Shown: positions 1 through 12,433 of the stretch, in pieces
Layout of the letters: every line of letters starts with the position of its first letter
How positions within the stretch are numbered: the stretch's first letter is position 1
Assembly: GCA_003956705.1 (NCBI GenBank)
Contig: QZCP01000070.1
Coordinates: 87,573 to 151,572, forward strand
DNA: 64,000 nucleotides
Source of the DNA: Brevipalpus yothersi
Lineage: Eukaryota; Arthropoda; Arachnida; Trombidiformes; Tenuipalpidae
Direction of reading: 5' to 3'
Notes under the pieces: generated by a model
Database searches by the model: none
The model's input: the letters and a program-made list of their open reading frames with translations, nothing else
What the model was told of the DNA's origin: nothing
Translations under genes and position numbers: made by a program

Positions 1-237
1 ATCTAGTATATTAGCTAATTTCTCATCTCAGCTTTGGAGAAGAAACCAGATTGATATCGAAAAGAATGATCGGACTCGTGATTTTTCGATTAACAAGTTG
101 GCACTAATAAATCACTTACTAGCATAAGTACAAGGATAAAAATTTCAATAAACTAACAATCTGATTTTCAAGACAGAAGTTAGATTGTTAACTTTGGATA
201 TTTCATGTGGAAAGAGCCTGAAAGAATGAGATTTCTG

Positions 238-646
238 CTAAAAATACCAAATTTTTCCAAAAATTTCGAGAACAATCGAGCTGAGAAGTATGTGAACAGT
301 GATTAGCACCACTTGTTCTATCGGTGAGATGATTATCCATTGATTAAACGTGATCAGATTCTCAATATGTAACTTATACATAATCCAAATAAGTGGGGTT
401 ACAAGGATATTGGCCCATAACTCTAGTACAAGTGTACTGATTAGAATCAAAAAGCTATTAGATTGAAGTTCATTAAGATTGGTAATGAGGAATACAAGTC
501 CAATAAAAATTCGCTCTCTCTGAAGAGGAGCCAAGAATATTATCGTGCTGAGCTTGCAGTTGACATTTTCATCATTTGACTCTCGAGAACTCAATACATC
601 TTTTTTAGATTGTTGATCATCATTTTTTTCCCAAAATAAGGAGTTT
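238..646 (-). CDS. possible exon of a multi-pass membrane protein (unresolved)
   Basis: An open frame on the minus strand follows a good acceptor (pyrimidine tract then CAG at 648-647) and encodes about 135 residues. The first ~40 are polar; the rest is rich in Leu/Ile/Val with three or four hydrophobic stretches separated by short polar loops. This pattern resembles part of an arthropod multi-pass chemoreceptor, but no diagnostic motif is visible and I cannot identify the family. The frame closes at a TAG at 238. A downstream acceptor exists near 218, but the implied intron of about 30 nt is too short to trust. It could be an exon, a decayed fragment or a chance AT-rich frame. Confidence 0.22.
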
Positions 647-752
647 CTGAAAACAATAAGATATATCTCAAGGCTCAGCGAAAAAGTGGAAAAACGTTAT
701 TCTGTATTTCCCTCTTCAGTTGCATCTTCTCCATTTCATTTACCTAGTGATA

Positions 753-770
753 GTGTGTGTGTGTGTGTGT
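753..770. repeat. (GT)n microsatellite
   Basis: A perfect run of nine GT dinucleotides lies about 420 bp upstream of the apolipophorin start codon. Confidence 0.9.
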
Positions 771-915
771 ATGGATGACAGTTTATCCTCAATCATTTTT
801 GTTCGTCCTCTCCACTTCACTCTTCAAGAGAGATGATCTAGGGAATGAAAGATATGAGATTACAAGTTATCGAGCTCATTGAAGAAGAAGGAGAAAGAGA
901 AGAAGATGAAGATGA

Positions 916-918
<3 letters not shown>

Positions 919-956
<38 letters not shown>
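919..956. repeat. (GA)n microsatellite in purine-rich tract
   Basis: A run of GA dinucleotides sits inside a purine-rich stretch from about 880 to 1060. The charged (plus) or Ser/Leu-rich (minus) open frames over it are products of the repeat and are not genes. Confidence 0.9.
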
Positions 957-958
<2 letters not shown>

Positions 959-1108
959 CAAGTGGATGTACCTAGAGGAAGAGGAAGAAGCAGGGAAAGA
1001 AAGAAAGAGAGAGAGAGAAAGAGAGAAGAGCTTAGCACGAAGAAAGAGAACAAGTGAGCAGAATTTTAGATAATTCAAGATGCTGAGTGATAATAAAAAT
1101 AAACCGAC

Positions 1109-1116
1109 TATATAAG
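1109..1116 (+). promoter_or_regulatory. TATA box of the apolipophorin-like gene
   Basis: TATATAAG lies 61 bp upstream of the ATG at 1177. Transcription would begin near 1140, which leaves a 5' leader of only about 35-40 nt. Confidence 0.65.
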
Positions 1117-1176
1117 CACTGATCTCTTGTCATACCAACTCATCGCCAAGTTTCTTGAGAATCCAGCAATACAACA

Positions 1177-4100
1177 ATGGATCTCAGGTTTTTGGTTCTC
1201 GTGTGCCTTTTCGCCGTTGGCACCAATAGCCGCGGTATTCCAGTCTCTTCGGTAGTTGAAAACGGTAAATGTGTCCCCGAATCTTGCCAGGAAAACGATG
1301 TGCTCCAGTACAAACCCGGAAAATCATATGTGTACAAGTATCAAACACGAACCAAGATCAGTCAATGGAACTCCGAAGTGAAAGTCTCTGGTGAGGCCAT
1401 CATCACAAAACACAGTCCGTGCGAGTACTCATTGAAGGTAAGAAAAAAATTGTAATCAGTGAATGTGAAATATTCTCTTTCTAGTCAAGAGAGAATTTTG
1501 AGGAAGTTTTTTTCTAAATCAATTGTGCTCTACAACTCAATCTTCCATCATGATAGTTTGGTGTTATCCATTCTTTTGCATCAGTCAGCTGCTACGAAAC
1601 AGTTTCCACATCAGATTCCCTCCTCTTGGAAACTTTTCTTATCGTTCTTTCATCACAGTTCTGAATTTTGAGATGTCAAAGATTCTCAATATCGATAGAT
1701 ATGCTTCTACTTACCCTATCAGTCCGAAACTTTCTTGGAGGCAATCATTTCGACAGCTATAATGAATGGAGCTAAGCCAGAGATTCGGTCTTCTGAAAAT
1801 CGAAATTCAAGAATGAGAATTAGAGACAAAATTCGTGATACATCAGTGTTCTGATTATGAAGAGCTTTTCATCTACTCCATATTTTTCCTCCTACTTAGT
1901 TGATTTTGACATGAGAATCAAGATTTGACATGTATCTAGTTTACCATCTTTCAAGAGTTTACGCGCTTCTTTGTTTCAAGTGATTTTTTTTCCAATCCAA
2001 ATCGATTATCAGTTTTCCTCTCTCTTACATCATTTCTTGAGTAGCTCATTCACCTCACCTGTGTGTAGATGTTTGTTGAAACTGAAGAAAAAAAAGTGAT
2101 AAGATTATCCTGTTGTTCAGGTCCTTTGAGTACCTTGTTAAGAAGAGGACACAAGAGATGTAGATGATCAGTGTTAACAAATCAATACATTTTGTTTTGA
2201 TTAAACATTTTATCGTATTAAGTGTTGAAGGATGTCTGATCTGTCTCAGCTATATATAATATTCAGTTAATCATTCAAGTTTACAAATTATAGGTGGAGA
2301 TAATAAGTTATACTTACATTAATCAATACATTCTCAATTATGATTAACAGCTCGCCCAGATTGTTGTCGATGGTCCCAAAGACGCTTCACAGCTTGCTCA
2401 AAAGCTTGAGGCTTCGGTCTCTCGCTTTACCAACAAGGATGGATTGATTAACGAAATCTGTCATGAACAAGCTGAGGAACCATGGGTTGTAAACATCAAG
2501 AAAGCCATCCTTTCGGGTCTCCAAATCTCTGTCCAATCGTTGGAACGAGGAGTTCGCACTACTCGGGAACGCGATTTGATGGGTGATTGTGAAACTACTT
2601 ACGAAAATATGGGTGAAAGCTACAAAGGTATCACTTTGAAGAAGACCAAAAACTTGATGAGCTGTCGAAATCGATTCACTGATTCATTGGCTTCAACTTG
2701 GGATGTTCTCATGAGCTCCCCTCGATATGAGCACGAATGTATCCTCCAGATCAATTCGAAAGATATTATCGTCGAGTCCAGATGTAAGCAAGCATCACGA
2801 GGAAAATTGAGTGAAAAATCAATCTTGGAACTTGTCTTCAAGGAAGAAAAATCAGCATCCTCTGAGCTATCTACAGACATCTCTGGATACAAGCGAACAT
2901 CACTTCTATTCACTCCTCAACCATGTACCGAGAAGACTTTCGAACATCTCCAATCAATGATCGAAGCTCTTGCTTTCGACACCGAAAACGAAGTGAAACC
3001 AAATGCTGCTCAAAAATTCCGTCACCTAGTCCGTGCCTTTAAGAATACCAAATACGAGACTCTCAAAAAATTGTGGGCCTCAGTTGAACAGAACAAAATT
3101 TCTGGAGATTCTCGACGAATCAATAAACTCTTCCTCGAAGCTCTACTCCAAAGTGCCTCAGGACCTGCACTCAAACTTGCTGTTGTCGATCTTTATCCAG
3201 CTGGAAAAATTTCGGCAACTCGAGTGAAAGCTATGGTCCATGCTCAAGCTCTTCGAACTGGACATGTATCAAGCGAAACTATCCACGCCATTATTGCTCT
3301 TCTCAAGAGTGACATTACCATGCACCAGTCCTACTTTGGTCTTACCGCTGGAATCCAGAAGTATCTCAACCAAGGCCACAATTCTGCCATCGCAACTGAA
3401 GCCCTCCGATTGATTGTTGACAAAATTGATGTCAATGATTATAAGGTCGCCACCATCATCGTCCGTGCTCTAGGCAATGTCCAGCTTCCAGATGAGAAGG
3501 TTGAACAGAAACTTTTGTCTCTGGTTGATCAATCAAATGCTGAGTTGGCTGTCGCTGCCATCGATACTCTAGGCAAAGTATATCCTCGTGGAAAAGCTCA
3601 CCAACTTTTCGAGAAAGTAATCAAAAGCCGATCCTATCCAATTGAAGTAAGAATCACCGCTTTCAGATACTACCTTCGAGGTCTTGAAGGTGATGATCTT
3701 GACAAGATTGTCCGAAGCATCCCAGAATCAGACTCAAACATGAAAGACTATGTCTACTCATACCTCAACAGCAAAGAGTCAACCATGAATCCAGACTATC
3801 AGGGTCTTCGAATTGAGATTGACCGAGCCCAGAACGTTGAATTGAAGGCTGACAAAAAATTCTCACGCTCACGACACTTTTCCACCTCACGACTAACCCG
3901 AGATGGTCTCATCGGTTTCAACATGGAATCAGATGTGATTGTCGAGGATAACCACAAGGTACCAACCTGGGTCATTTTCAACGCCTCCGTTCCAGTCCGA
4001 AGACAAAACATCCACAGCTTCGAGATCGGTGTCCGTCAAGAGGGTCTTGATGAGATTGCCTCCGAAATGATGGAGAAAGTCCGACAACACAATTGGCAAT

Positions 4101-7100
4101 ACGCACTCAACGAAATCAAGGAGCGAAAGAACTTCAGTCCCCTGTTGAAAGAATTGAACAACATGAAAAATGAGATGAAATCAAAGATTTCTCGCAACGG
4201 AAAACTATCAGTTTACGTTGAGATGAATGAACAAACCATCTTCTACTTGAATGGTGCCCGAGACAGCAAACGATCAGCATCCCGACCAACTTCTGATCCA
4301 ATTCGAGAACTTCTTGCTGGCACTCAAGGTATTAGCAGCATTTTCGCCTCAACTTTGGCCAACTATGATGTTGCCTATCCTTTGATGAGTGGTCTGGAAA
4401 TTCATTACTGGCACGCTAGTGCTTTTGTCACTGGTCTCAAGTCAAACCTCCTCACCTCAGGAACTCGATACTTCTATCCAAACTTGGCTGCCGACTATGA
4501 AATCCGATACGATCTTCGTATGGGCCGAAAAGTTGGTGGAGAAGTACGAAACTATACTCTCAGCTCCAACTTCTATGTTCGATATGAAAAATCTTCCGCC
4601 AAGGGTCAATACTTCAACCTCACTCTCCACGTACCAGAACCCGAAATGGACTGGCTCCGAATTGAGTCCCACTCTTACAACCGAAAGAATGATGGTATGC
4701 TTGTTGAAAACAAACCATCAGTACGAAAAGAAAATATGTGCCTCAAAACCCATGAATTCATTGGTGTTCAAATGTGTGTCCACCAAGAACTCTCAGGACT
4801 CAGCCACGGCTGGCTCTATCGAGTCTACACCAAGAAAACCGATTCAGGCATGAACAAAATCGTCTTCTCATGGATGAAAAACAGTGAAAATGAGCACATC
4901 TTCTCCTTCGATACTCCCAACTCTGTGGTTCCACGAGCTGTTGAGCTTCGATTGAAGAAAGATCTCCGATCTGGCCGAGACAAGGAACTTCGAGCATCCA
5001 TTCGAACTCCAAAACTTCAACTCGCTGCTGAAGGTATGATCACCAAGACTGATGATAAGGTTGCCGTTCCAATCAATATTATTGTCAACAAGAAGACCCA
5101 CACCGTTCGACTTGAGCTATCCCGAAGCCGAAATGATGCCAAACTTCGAATCACTTCACCAAAACTCGCTGAGCCTCTTGACTATGACATTCAAGTCAGC
5201 AAATCATCAAAGGCCATCGATGAGCATTTCGTCAAGATCCACCACAATTCAAAATCTGGTAAACGAACTCAAGTTCTAATGGTCCGAGCTTCACCAGAAA
5301 GCTGGAAATCAGTGAATGACTTCAAGGGTGTATTCCAAGTTGAAGCCAACTGTCCACACGCTGGAAACCTCCTCACCATGTCCCACACCATCTCTCGAAG
5401 CCAAGAATATCCCGCCAAAGTAGACAGCCAAATCTCTTACCTCAAGAAGGGCAAGCAACAACAGGCCAGCCTTAACGCTGCTGTTCGTGACTTGTCCACT
5501 GACAGTTTGATGAACTACCGAATTAGCGGTGCTGCTGAATCATCTGAACTCGAAAACAAGGGTGTCAAGCTTCAACAGGACATCTCATTCAGTTCTACCT
5601 TCTTGGACAACAAACTCGACGTTGCATGGGGCAAGAACTACAAACAATCCAACACTCTATCCATGAAACAAAAGGCTAAACTTAATCTCAGTCAATTGAA
5701 GAAGGAGATCACTTCATCAATGGAAGTTGTGTATGAGCCGCAAAATCTTCACCACAAAGTGGAAGCTTCATTCATGCGAAACCGAGCAAACGATCTTACC
5801 AATGATAAATTGAAAATTAAACATGAGGACTTGAAAAATCAAGAGAAGAATCACGAAATTATCTTCGAAAGACAACGAGCTGAAACTTCAGTTGACTACA
5901 ATTTGAGCTGGAGATGTCCACGAGGAGTGAAGACTGTTGTAGCACGCGGCCAAAAAGTCGATGCAACCAACTACAAACTCTCTGGCAAATATGAAGACTC
6001 AAAAGCCCAATCAAACCCTGTCTACGAACTCAAGATGACCACCAATTTGAAGCCAGTTGATGTGAGTGTTGAGATCTTGAAATCAAACTCACGAATCATT
6101 CGAGCTCGATCAACTTACGACATGAAGCGATCTGATGATGTCAGCATGACTACCGAACTTCACTACAAAGAGAAACAAATTCTTAAGGCATCAGCATCAC
6201 GAAAACAAAAGAAAATCGAAGCATCTGTTGAGTCAATCCATGGACACTCAGCTGATGTGAAAGCCGAGATCGACCGACAAGTAGTTTTCGATTACAAGCG
6301 AGAACAGCAACCAGTCTATCAATTTGTTCTCATCAAGAACATTGGTGCTACTGGTGTGATCTATGACATCAAATCACTTACCAAGCGAGGAAGCAAGGTT
6401 GTCCCAGACATCCTCTTCTACATTGAGCCAAGCAAATTCGATTATGATCTACAAGTGAAAGGAGACTATTATGACTTCTCAAGCAAGGGTCAAAAACTTC
6501 GACAATCTCCCAAAGCATCTTTCTCAGTTGCTTTTGACTGCAAGAAACACCGAAATGTCCACAAGACTGAGTTTGTCCATGATGACAAGAAATGCTTGTT
6601 GACCAGTAAGACTGCCATCGCTGGTAATGTTATCTACGAATTCCGAGCTATCCGAGAAAAGACCCCAGAAGGCAAACAACGCACTTTGAAATTCAAGGCA
6701 CCAAACACTCTTGACTTGGTGGCTTCTCAATCTGTCACCTCAAATGAGGAGAAATTCAACATCACCATGACCGGCAAGCGAGATCTTGAGTTCTCTGTGG
6801 TAACTCTCAAGAACCCAATGAATGTTCGAGGCCGACGATCAATTCCTGCCGAGCCTAAATCAACCAAAGTTCGATTCATCTACAAGTCAAAGGAATCAGA
6901 CAAGACCTACAAAGCATTCGGTGAATACAAAAACTCACCCAAAGCTCTACGACTCACCAGCATCGAGTTCACTCAAGGAGGTCAACGAAAATTCTTGGGA
7001 AGTGCCAACATTGCCCGAGACTCTCCTCTATCCGTTCGTGTTTTGGCCAAGGGTCAAAGTGTTGACCTCGAAGTTAACCCATGGACTGAGCAGAAAACCA

Positions 7101-9967
7101 TGAAATTTGAATACAAGACCACCGCTGCCCAAGGTAGCCTAAGTGGTAACTTGAAAGCCCAGAACAATCAAATTAAGATCCAAGGACGAATGAACCATGA
7201 GAACAAGAAGCGAAAGGAACAAAAATTGAGCGCCAACTTTGACACTGATCTGAAGATTGCTGAGAATGCTTACGAAGGTGATGTGAAAATGGAATGGCAA
7301 CATCCTCGATCATCTGGTCAACAAAAGATGATTGCATCAGTTAAGATTCCCAAAGTGACTACTGGACCTGTTGAGATCATTTTCAATACCAATAATTACG
7401 AGAGCCGATTGACACGAAGTGTTTCATCAGCTCGCGGTAAAACTATTGAGAAAATTGTTCTCTCCAGCACCAAGAACAGCCAAAAAGTTATTGAATTCCA
7501 GTTGACTGCCACCAAAGAGGATAGATTCTACCAGATTACAGCTGATATCGATTCTGCCAAATATCCACGATACCAAGGAATCAATTACTTGATTAAATTT
7601 GATGACAAAAAGGGAGCAAATGGATTTGACTTCGAGATCAAACGCTCAAAGGATTCCAAAGTATATCGTTTCAATTGGAATGGACAAAAACAAAGTGACA
7701 TCATGAAACATCTCTTGACATTTGAGGGATACTTCCAAGATGGTACTCCTGGTAAACTTGTGATCAAATTGGCTTCCCTTGAATCATCTGAATTGCTCCA
7801 GTTTGATACCAAACTGTTCAAGAACAACGATGAGCATTCACACTTCGAACTTGAGCTTCCTTTGGTTAGCCTCAAGAAAATCATCTCAAAAAGAGGACAC
7901 GCCAAATTCACCTCAAAATCCATGAAATCAGAAGCCTCAATTGAATTCAGTGTTCCAGCTAAGGACAAAATCTTGATCCGAGCCAATGGAAAGCATGGAG
8001 ACAAAAAGATGACCTACAAACTCGAATTGATGGACGGCAAAGAATTCCGACCATATGGTCTTGAGAAAACTTTCGACAATTCTGCTCTCTTCCAACAAGA
8101 ACTCTCTTTTGATGAGCAAACTTTCATTGATCACAAAATTTTGATTGGTGCCAAAGTTTTGGCAGCTAACTTGAAAATCGGAAGCTTTGAAACTCTCAAC
8201 ACTCTTGCAGCACCAGAACGCAGTGAACAAGTGAAACTTGTCAGCAAAACATGCTTCCAAAATGAAGGTCGATGTGCTAAACTCGCTGTTCTACGAAATG
8301 AGATCAATCAATACGAACGAAAGTACGATATTGATTTCAAGCTATTGGAAAACTCACGAGAAACTGATAAGATTCAATCTGTGGTCGAATACAGTTTGAA
8401 ACCTGAGAATGAACGATTATCAGCTCTTGCCACCATCAAGGAGCGAAAGTATGGTTTCGATGCTCAACGAATTGTATCCTCCAACAATCGATTAGTCAAA
8501 GTGAAAGCTATTCTTCCAGAACGAACTCCCGAAATGCGCATTGAATATCAACCAAGTGCCAATGGAATTGTGGGCAAAGCTATCTTCTATCACAATTTGG
8601 AGAAAACTGCCGAAAAATTGGTAATCAATTTTGATCGCAAATTCACTCAATCCGGCTCACAACATGTGTATGACTACACAGTCATTCTCAATCATCAATC
8701 AATCAAAGAGCCACTTACCATCAAGAGTAAATATGTTATCCATAAGAAAACTGGTGATTCTTCCTACTTCGGTCTCGAAGGTCAGGATTACTCGATCACC
8801 CTTTCTCATGGCCAACAAAAGCTTACCTGGGAAAGCAATTGGCTGATCAAGAACAACAAATTCAATTATCGATTCCGATTGTACAGTGGAGATGAGAAGA
8901 TTGATTTCGGTTGTGTCGGTGGTCGTGAGTGGATGAAACGATTGTCCAGCAAGCGATCATACGAGTGTCATTGGGTTGATCGAAATGGTCGAAAACAGAT
9001 CATGAAGAAAAATCAGGAAATGACTTTGGAAAAGGAATCCGAAAAATTCTCTTTCCTCAAGCAAATCAAGAATCCATTCATGGAATACAAGCTTGCCGGT
9101 AAAATTCATCTTGCCGACTTATTGAATCTTGCTGAATTCGATCTCACCTTCTTCGATGGCTCAAGTCTTAAGACCAAAATGTCTGTGGAAACTGTTGATG
9201 ATGCCAAATGTTTCGTGATGACCACCAAATCAGATCGAAACTCACAGGTATACAAACTACGATCATGTGTCAATCTACGACCTCGTGGTGATCAGCCACT
9301 ATTCACTCTCAACATCAACGAAGAGGGTAAAGAGGAACAAATAGTCTCATTCAGAATCGTTCGAATGGCTGAATTCGCACGTGATTTCAAAGTTACTCTC
9401 AAATGGAATCCTCAATCCGTCACTGATACTCTGGTAAGTGATCAAGAAAATTTATTGATTTGCATGAAGTGAATTCAAATTCAAATTAATTCATTGTGAT
9501 TTTTTTTCTTCTTCTCCTCACAGCTCGGTCTCATCAGAGCTTATGAAAACAAAGCCAAGCAACAGAAACTGTTCGCAGAGGAAAGCAAGCGTGAAATTAT
9601 CCATAAGCTAGAAATCGTCAACGAATACAGCAAAAAAGTAATTAATCCAATGAAATCATTCTGGGACAAAGAGAGAGATAATCTTGTTCGAGAAATGGCC
9701 CCAGAACTCAAGGCACTCGAAAAGATAATGCCTCAACGATCTGGCCGTTTCGCTCGATCAGTGATTGTTGATGATTCTTACTATCGACGATCATCTGTTT
9801 GGGAAGAAATGACTTCACCAATCACTTTCGAATGGGTTGTCAAGGATCTAGATGGTGGTGAAATTGAATTCATCATTCGCAATGTTGAAGCAAAGAAGGT
9901 TCCATCCGCTATCATCAAGGAACTATCAAGCCTCTGGTCATCCACAAAAGCCAGCTATGGTTACTAA
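1177..9967 (+). CDS. apolipophorin/vitellogenin-type large lipid transfer protein
   Basis: Three exons (1177-1437, 2351-9433, 9524-9967), all in phase 0, encode 2,595 aa. The protein is a secreted lipoprotein that would carry lipid in haemolymph or to oocytes. The first ~18 residues are a signal peptide. The vitellogenin/lipoprotein N-terminal domain follows: paired Cys, then a YKPGKSYVYKY strand, with helical repeats that include the RALGNV segment near residue 457. The remainder is a long, charged beta-sheet region. A basic SKR site lies near residue 725, where insect apolipophorins are cleaved, and a furin-type RGRR lies near residue 1580. No C-terminal von Willebrand D domain is visible and the protein is shorter than the ~3,300 aa of insect apolipophorins, so naming it vitellogenin or apolipophorin is uncertain. 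Arg is very often CGA. The start is the only ATG that gives a signal peptide after the TATA box. Confidence 0.88.
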
Positions 9968-10157
9968 GTCGATCATCATCATGACTTTATTTCTAAGAAA
10001 ATTTTAAAAATTTACCATCAATTCCAAACATTCCGTTTATCATCCTCTCTCTCTCTCTCTCTTTCTCTCTCAACTGTCCATTCTTTCTCTCTCTCTCTCT
10101 TCTCTCTCTCAATCGCTCTGATCTAACCATGTAGAACCACTCGCTCTGTATTCGTTA

Positions 10158-10163
10158 AATAAA
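10158..10163 (+). terminator. polyadenylation signal of the apolipophorin-like gene
   Basis: AATAAA lies 190 bp after the stop codon. Between the two is a CT-rich 3' UTR tract (about 10048-10112). Confidence 0.7.
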
Positions 10164-10199
10164 GCGAATGTCTGCTGATCTGTGTAAATTGAATTCTGT

Positions 10200-12433
10200 A
10201 TGATATCTTATCGACAAAAATTCTACAATAGAAGACAAAAATTTTGACTGTATTTGAACATGGGGACAAAGAGTCAATGCCACTTCCAAGCGCGATTATT
10301 TCATTGATTCACGTATTGGTCCAAAGTGAGATCTCTTCGATTTTCAACGTGTCCTAAAATTTATCACGCTTCCAGAAGCTGAGCGAAATTTTTACTTTTA
10401 ATCATTGCATCTTACCAAAGTAAGGTCAAAAATTTCATTTAGTATACCCACGTTTTCTCGGTTTTCATAGTAGGTAACGCTTTTCAGGTACGCTGTCGAT
10501 TAGATTCTTGAATGTAAGCCGTAGTACAAGTGTAAGTAAAGAGATTCTCGAAGTCAAACGAAACCAGCTTGGACTCTGTTGATCATTAGAGGTAGTAAAC
10601 TGATATTCTCCTGATGTGCCTCACTTTTTCATTCGAATCAATTGTTACTAATGGACAGGTAAGGCTAAAAAGATTGCAGTTCGACCATAAGTATCCATGT
10701 GTATCCATTGTTTCCAAGAGTGCATACGATCTCTTAAGCTGAACAATTTTATTATTATCATTATCAACAAAGATAAAAAGCCTCTTCAATTACACTTGAC
10801 GATAAGGCAATAACACTGTTGGAGGTAAGTTTCTTTAGGTGTATATCACTTGCTCAGCGTAAATGAGAGTTGAATGAAACTTTTCTAATAATCACTAGAT
10901 ATAATTTTTCAATCAGCTCCATAATGAGGTCAATCTAGAATCAAAAAACTTCCTCATTCAATCTGTGCATAAACACCTTTTTCATCCAATTTATGGAAAA
11001 TATACAATGACGCATCGTTTTGAATGAAGTTTTCAGTCAAGTATCATGTAATAAGATGAATGATTATCGTCTTAATGGAATTTTTTCTCTTTCTCTCTCT
11101 TCCAAGTAGTAAGAAGATAAATTTGGGAGCCTAAAGGTGATAAAAGTTTGTAGCCCACTCGATAATTGTGATTTATAATTCTGATGGGGCAATATAAGTT
11201 GCTCATATGGAACCCTAATTATGGAATATACATATGGAACGCTGATTCGAATGTGTTAAAGCATTTTGTGTTAATATACATGCATGTACTTGCATTCAAA
11301 AATGAAAAGAGGAAGAATTTTGTTCGACTCGAGCCATTTCGCAATAGCAACAGATGGTGTTTGTATACTTACTCAATCAACTCAATTAACTAGTTGATCG
11401 AGTCTGGAGTCTGATACTAGAGAAAGACTTAAGTAAGGGAAGATTAAGTCGACTAAGATCAGAGTTAGAGCCATCAAATGTATCAAATTCACCAAAATTT
11501 GCCAGAAGGCCAGAAGGAATCTTGAGTACGAGATGGTGATCAGTTTTATTGCTTATAATCTTACTTATCAGCCCATAAATCATCATGACAAGTCGATAAC
11601 GATCATCCAAAGAGAACTTTTCTTGATTGATCATAATTATTTGATTGTTATCAATAGCTCATCAAGCATTCACTTAATTGAGCTTGAGTAGTCATTGCCT
11701 TACATCAGTGTGTGGAAGTGATACAATTTAAAGATTACGATGATGATGATCATCAGATGAAAAGATAGCCTGAGAATGTGAAAAGAATTCTGCTTGAGCT
11801 CGATTAATTTAAATATTTGATCAATCGAATCAACATGTATCTATTTTCCCTCCAAATTTAAATCTTCAATTGTTGATTGAATAAATTTTACCCTTTCAAC
11901 GGGTAATTGATTATTCAGTTCACATAGGGAAATCATGATGAGAACTTTGATTCTTTTTTTTGTAATTAATTGGCACACATTAATTATATACAGCTGTAAT
12001 CACACACACACAGAGTTGCCACATACGGCTGAGATTATGCTGGCATAAACGTTGACCTGAGCTATGTTCACTTGATGATTCTCAGATGGGATTGTTTGAA
12101 AGTCCTTGATTGCACTTAATTGATGATCAAATTCATCACATTCTTGCCAATAATCTCAGATATCCCATGCTTTTCAATTGGTTCAATATCATATTATTGT
12201 GAGAAGAATTTTTTTCTCTCTGTGTTATAAAGCCTTCTAAGTGTTGAAATTCAATCGTTAACTATGCCAGCGGAACAAGATTAATCACATTTTTTCGTAA
12301 ACATTTGATTCTTTTTCTTGATACCACATTCTTCCTTTCATCAACACTGTTGTATTACCAAGCTACTAAATAGTGAAAGAATTCGGAGAACTGATCAATT
12401 AATTCATCTTTCCCTCCAAAAAATTGACGCAAA
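10200..12433. other. intergenic, no gene seen
   Basis: AT-rich spacer between the lipoprotein gene and the first beta-galactosidase. Open frames up to 107 codons lack splice context or recognisable motifs. The distal part (from about 11900) shares blocks with the region upstream of the second beta-galactosidase. Confidence 0.6.
11900..12214 (+). promoter_or_regulatory. upstream blocks shared with beta-galactosidase 2
   Basis: Two short blocks, 11900-11945 (containing TTGATTATTCAG) and about 12184-12214 (containing ATATCATATTA), recur in the same order at 16756-16805 and 16970-17000 ahead of the second gene. They are either remnants of the tandem duplication or retained regulatory sequence. 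Confidence 0.5.

Noticed and set aside
838..1078. Overlapping open frames on both strands over the GA tract
   Set aside because: Their composition (Glu/Arg or Ser/Leu only) is a translation of a dinucleotide repeat.
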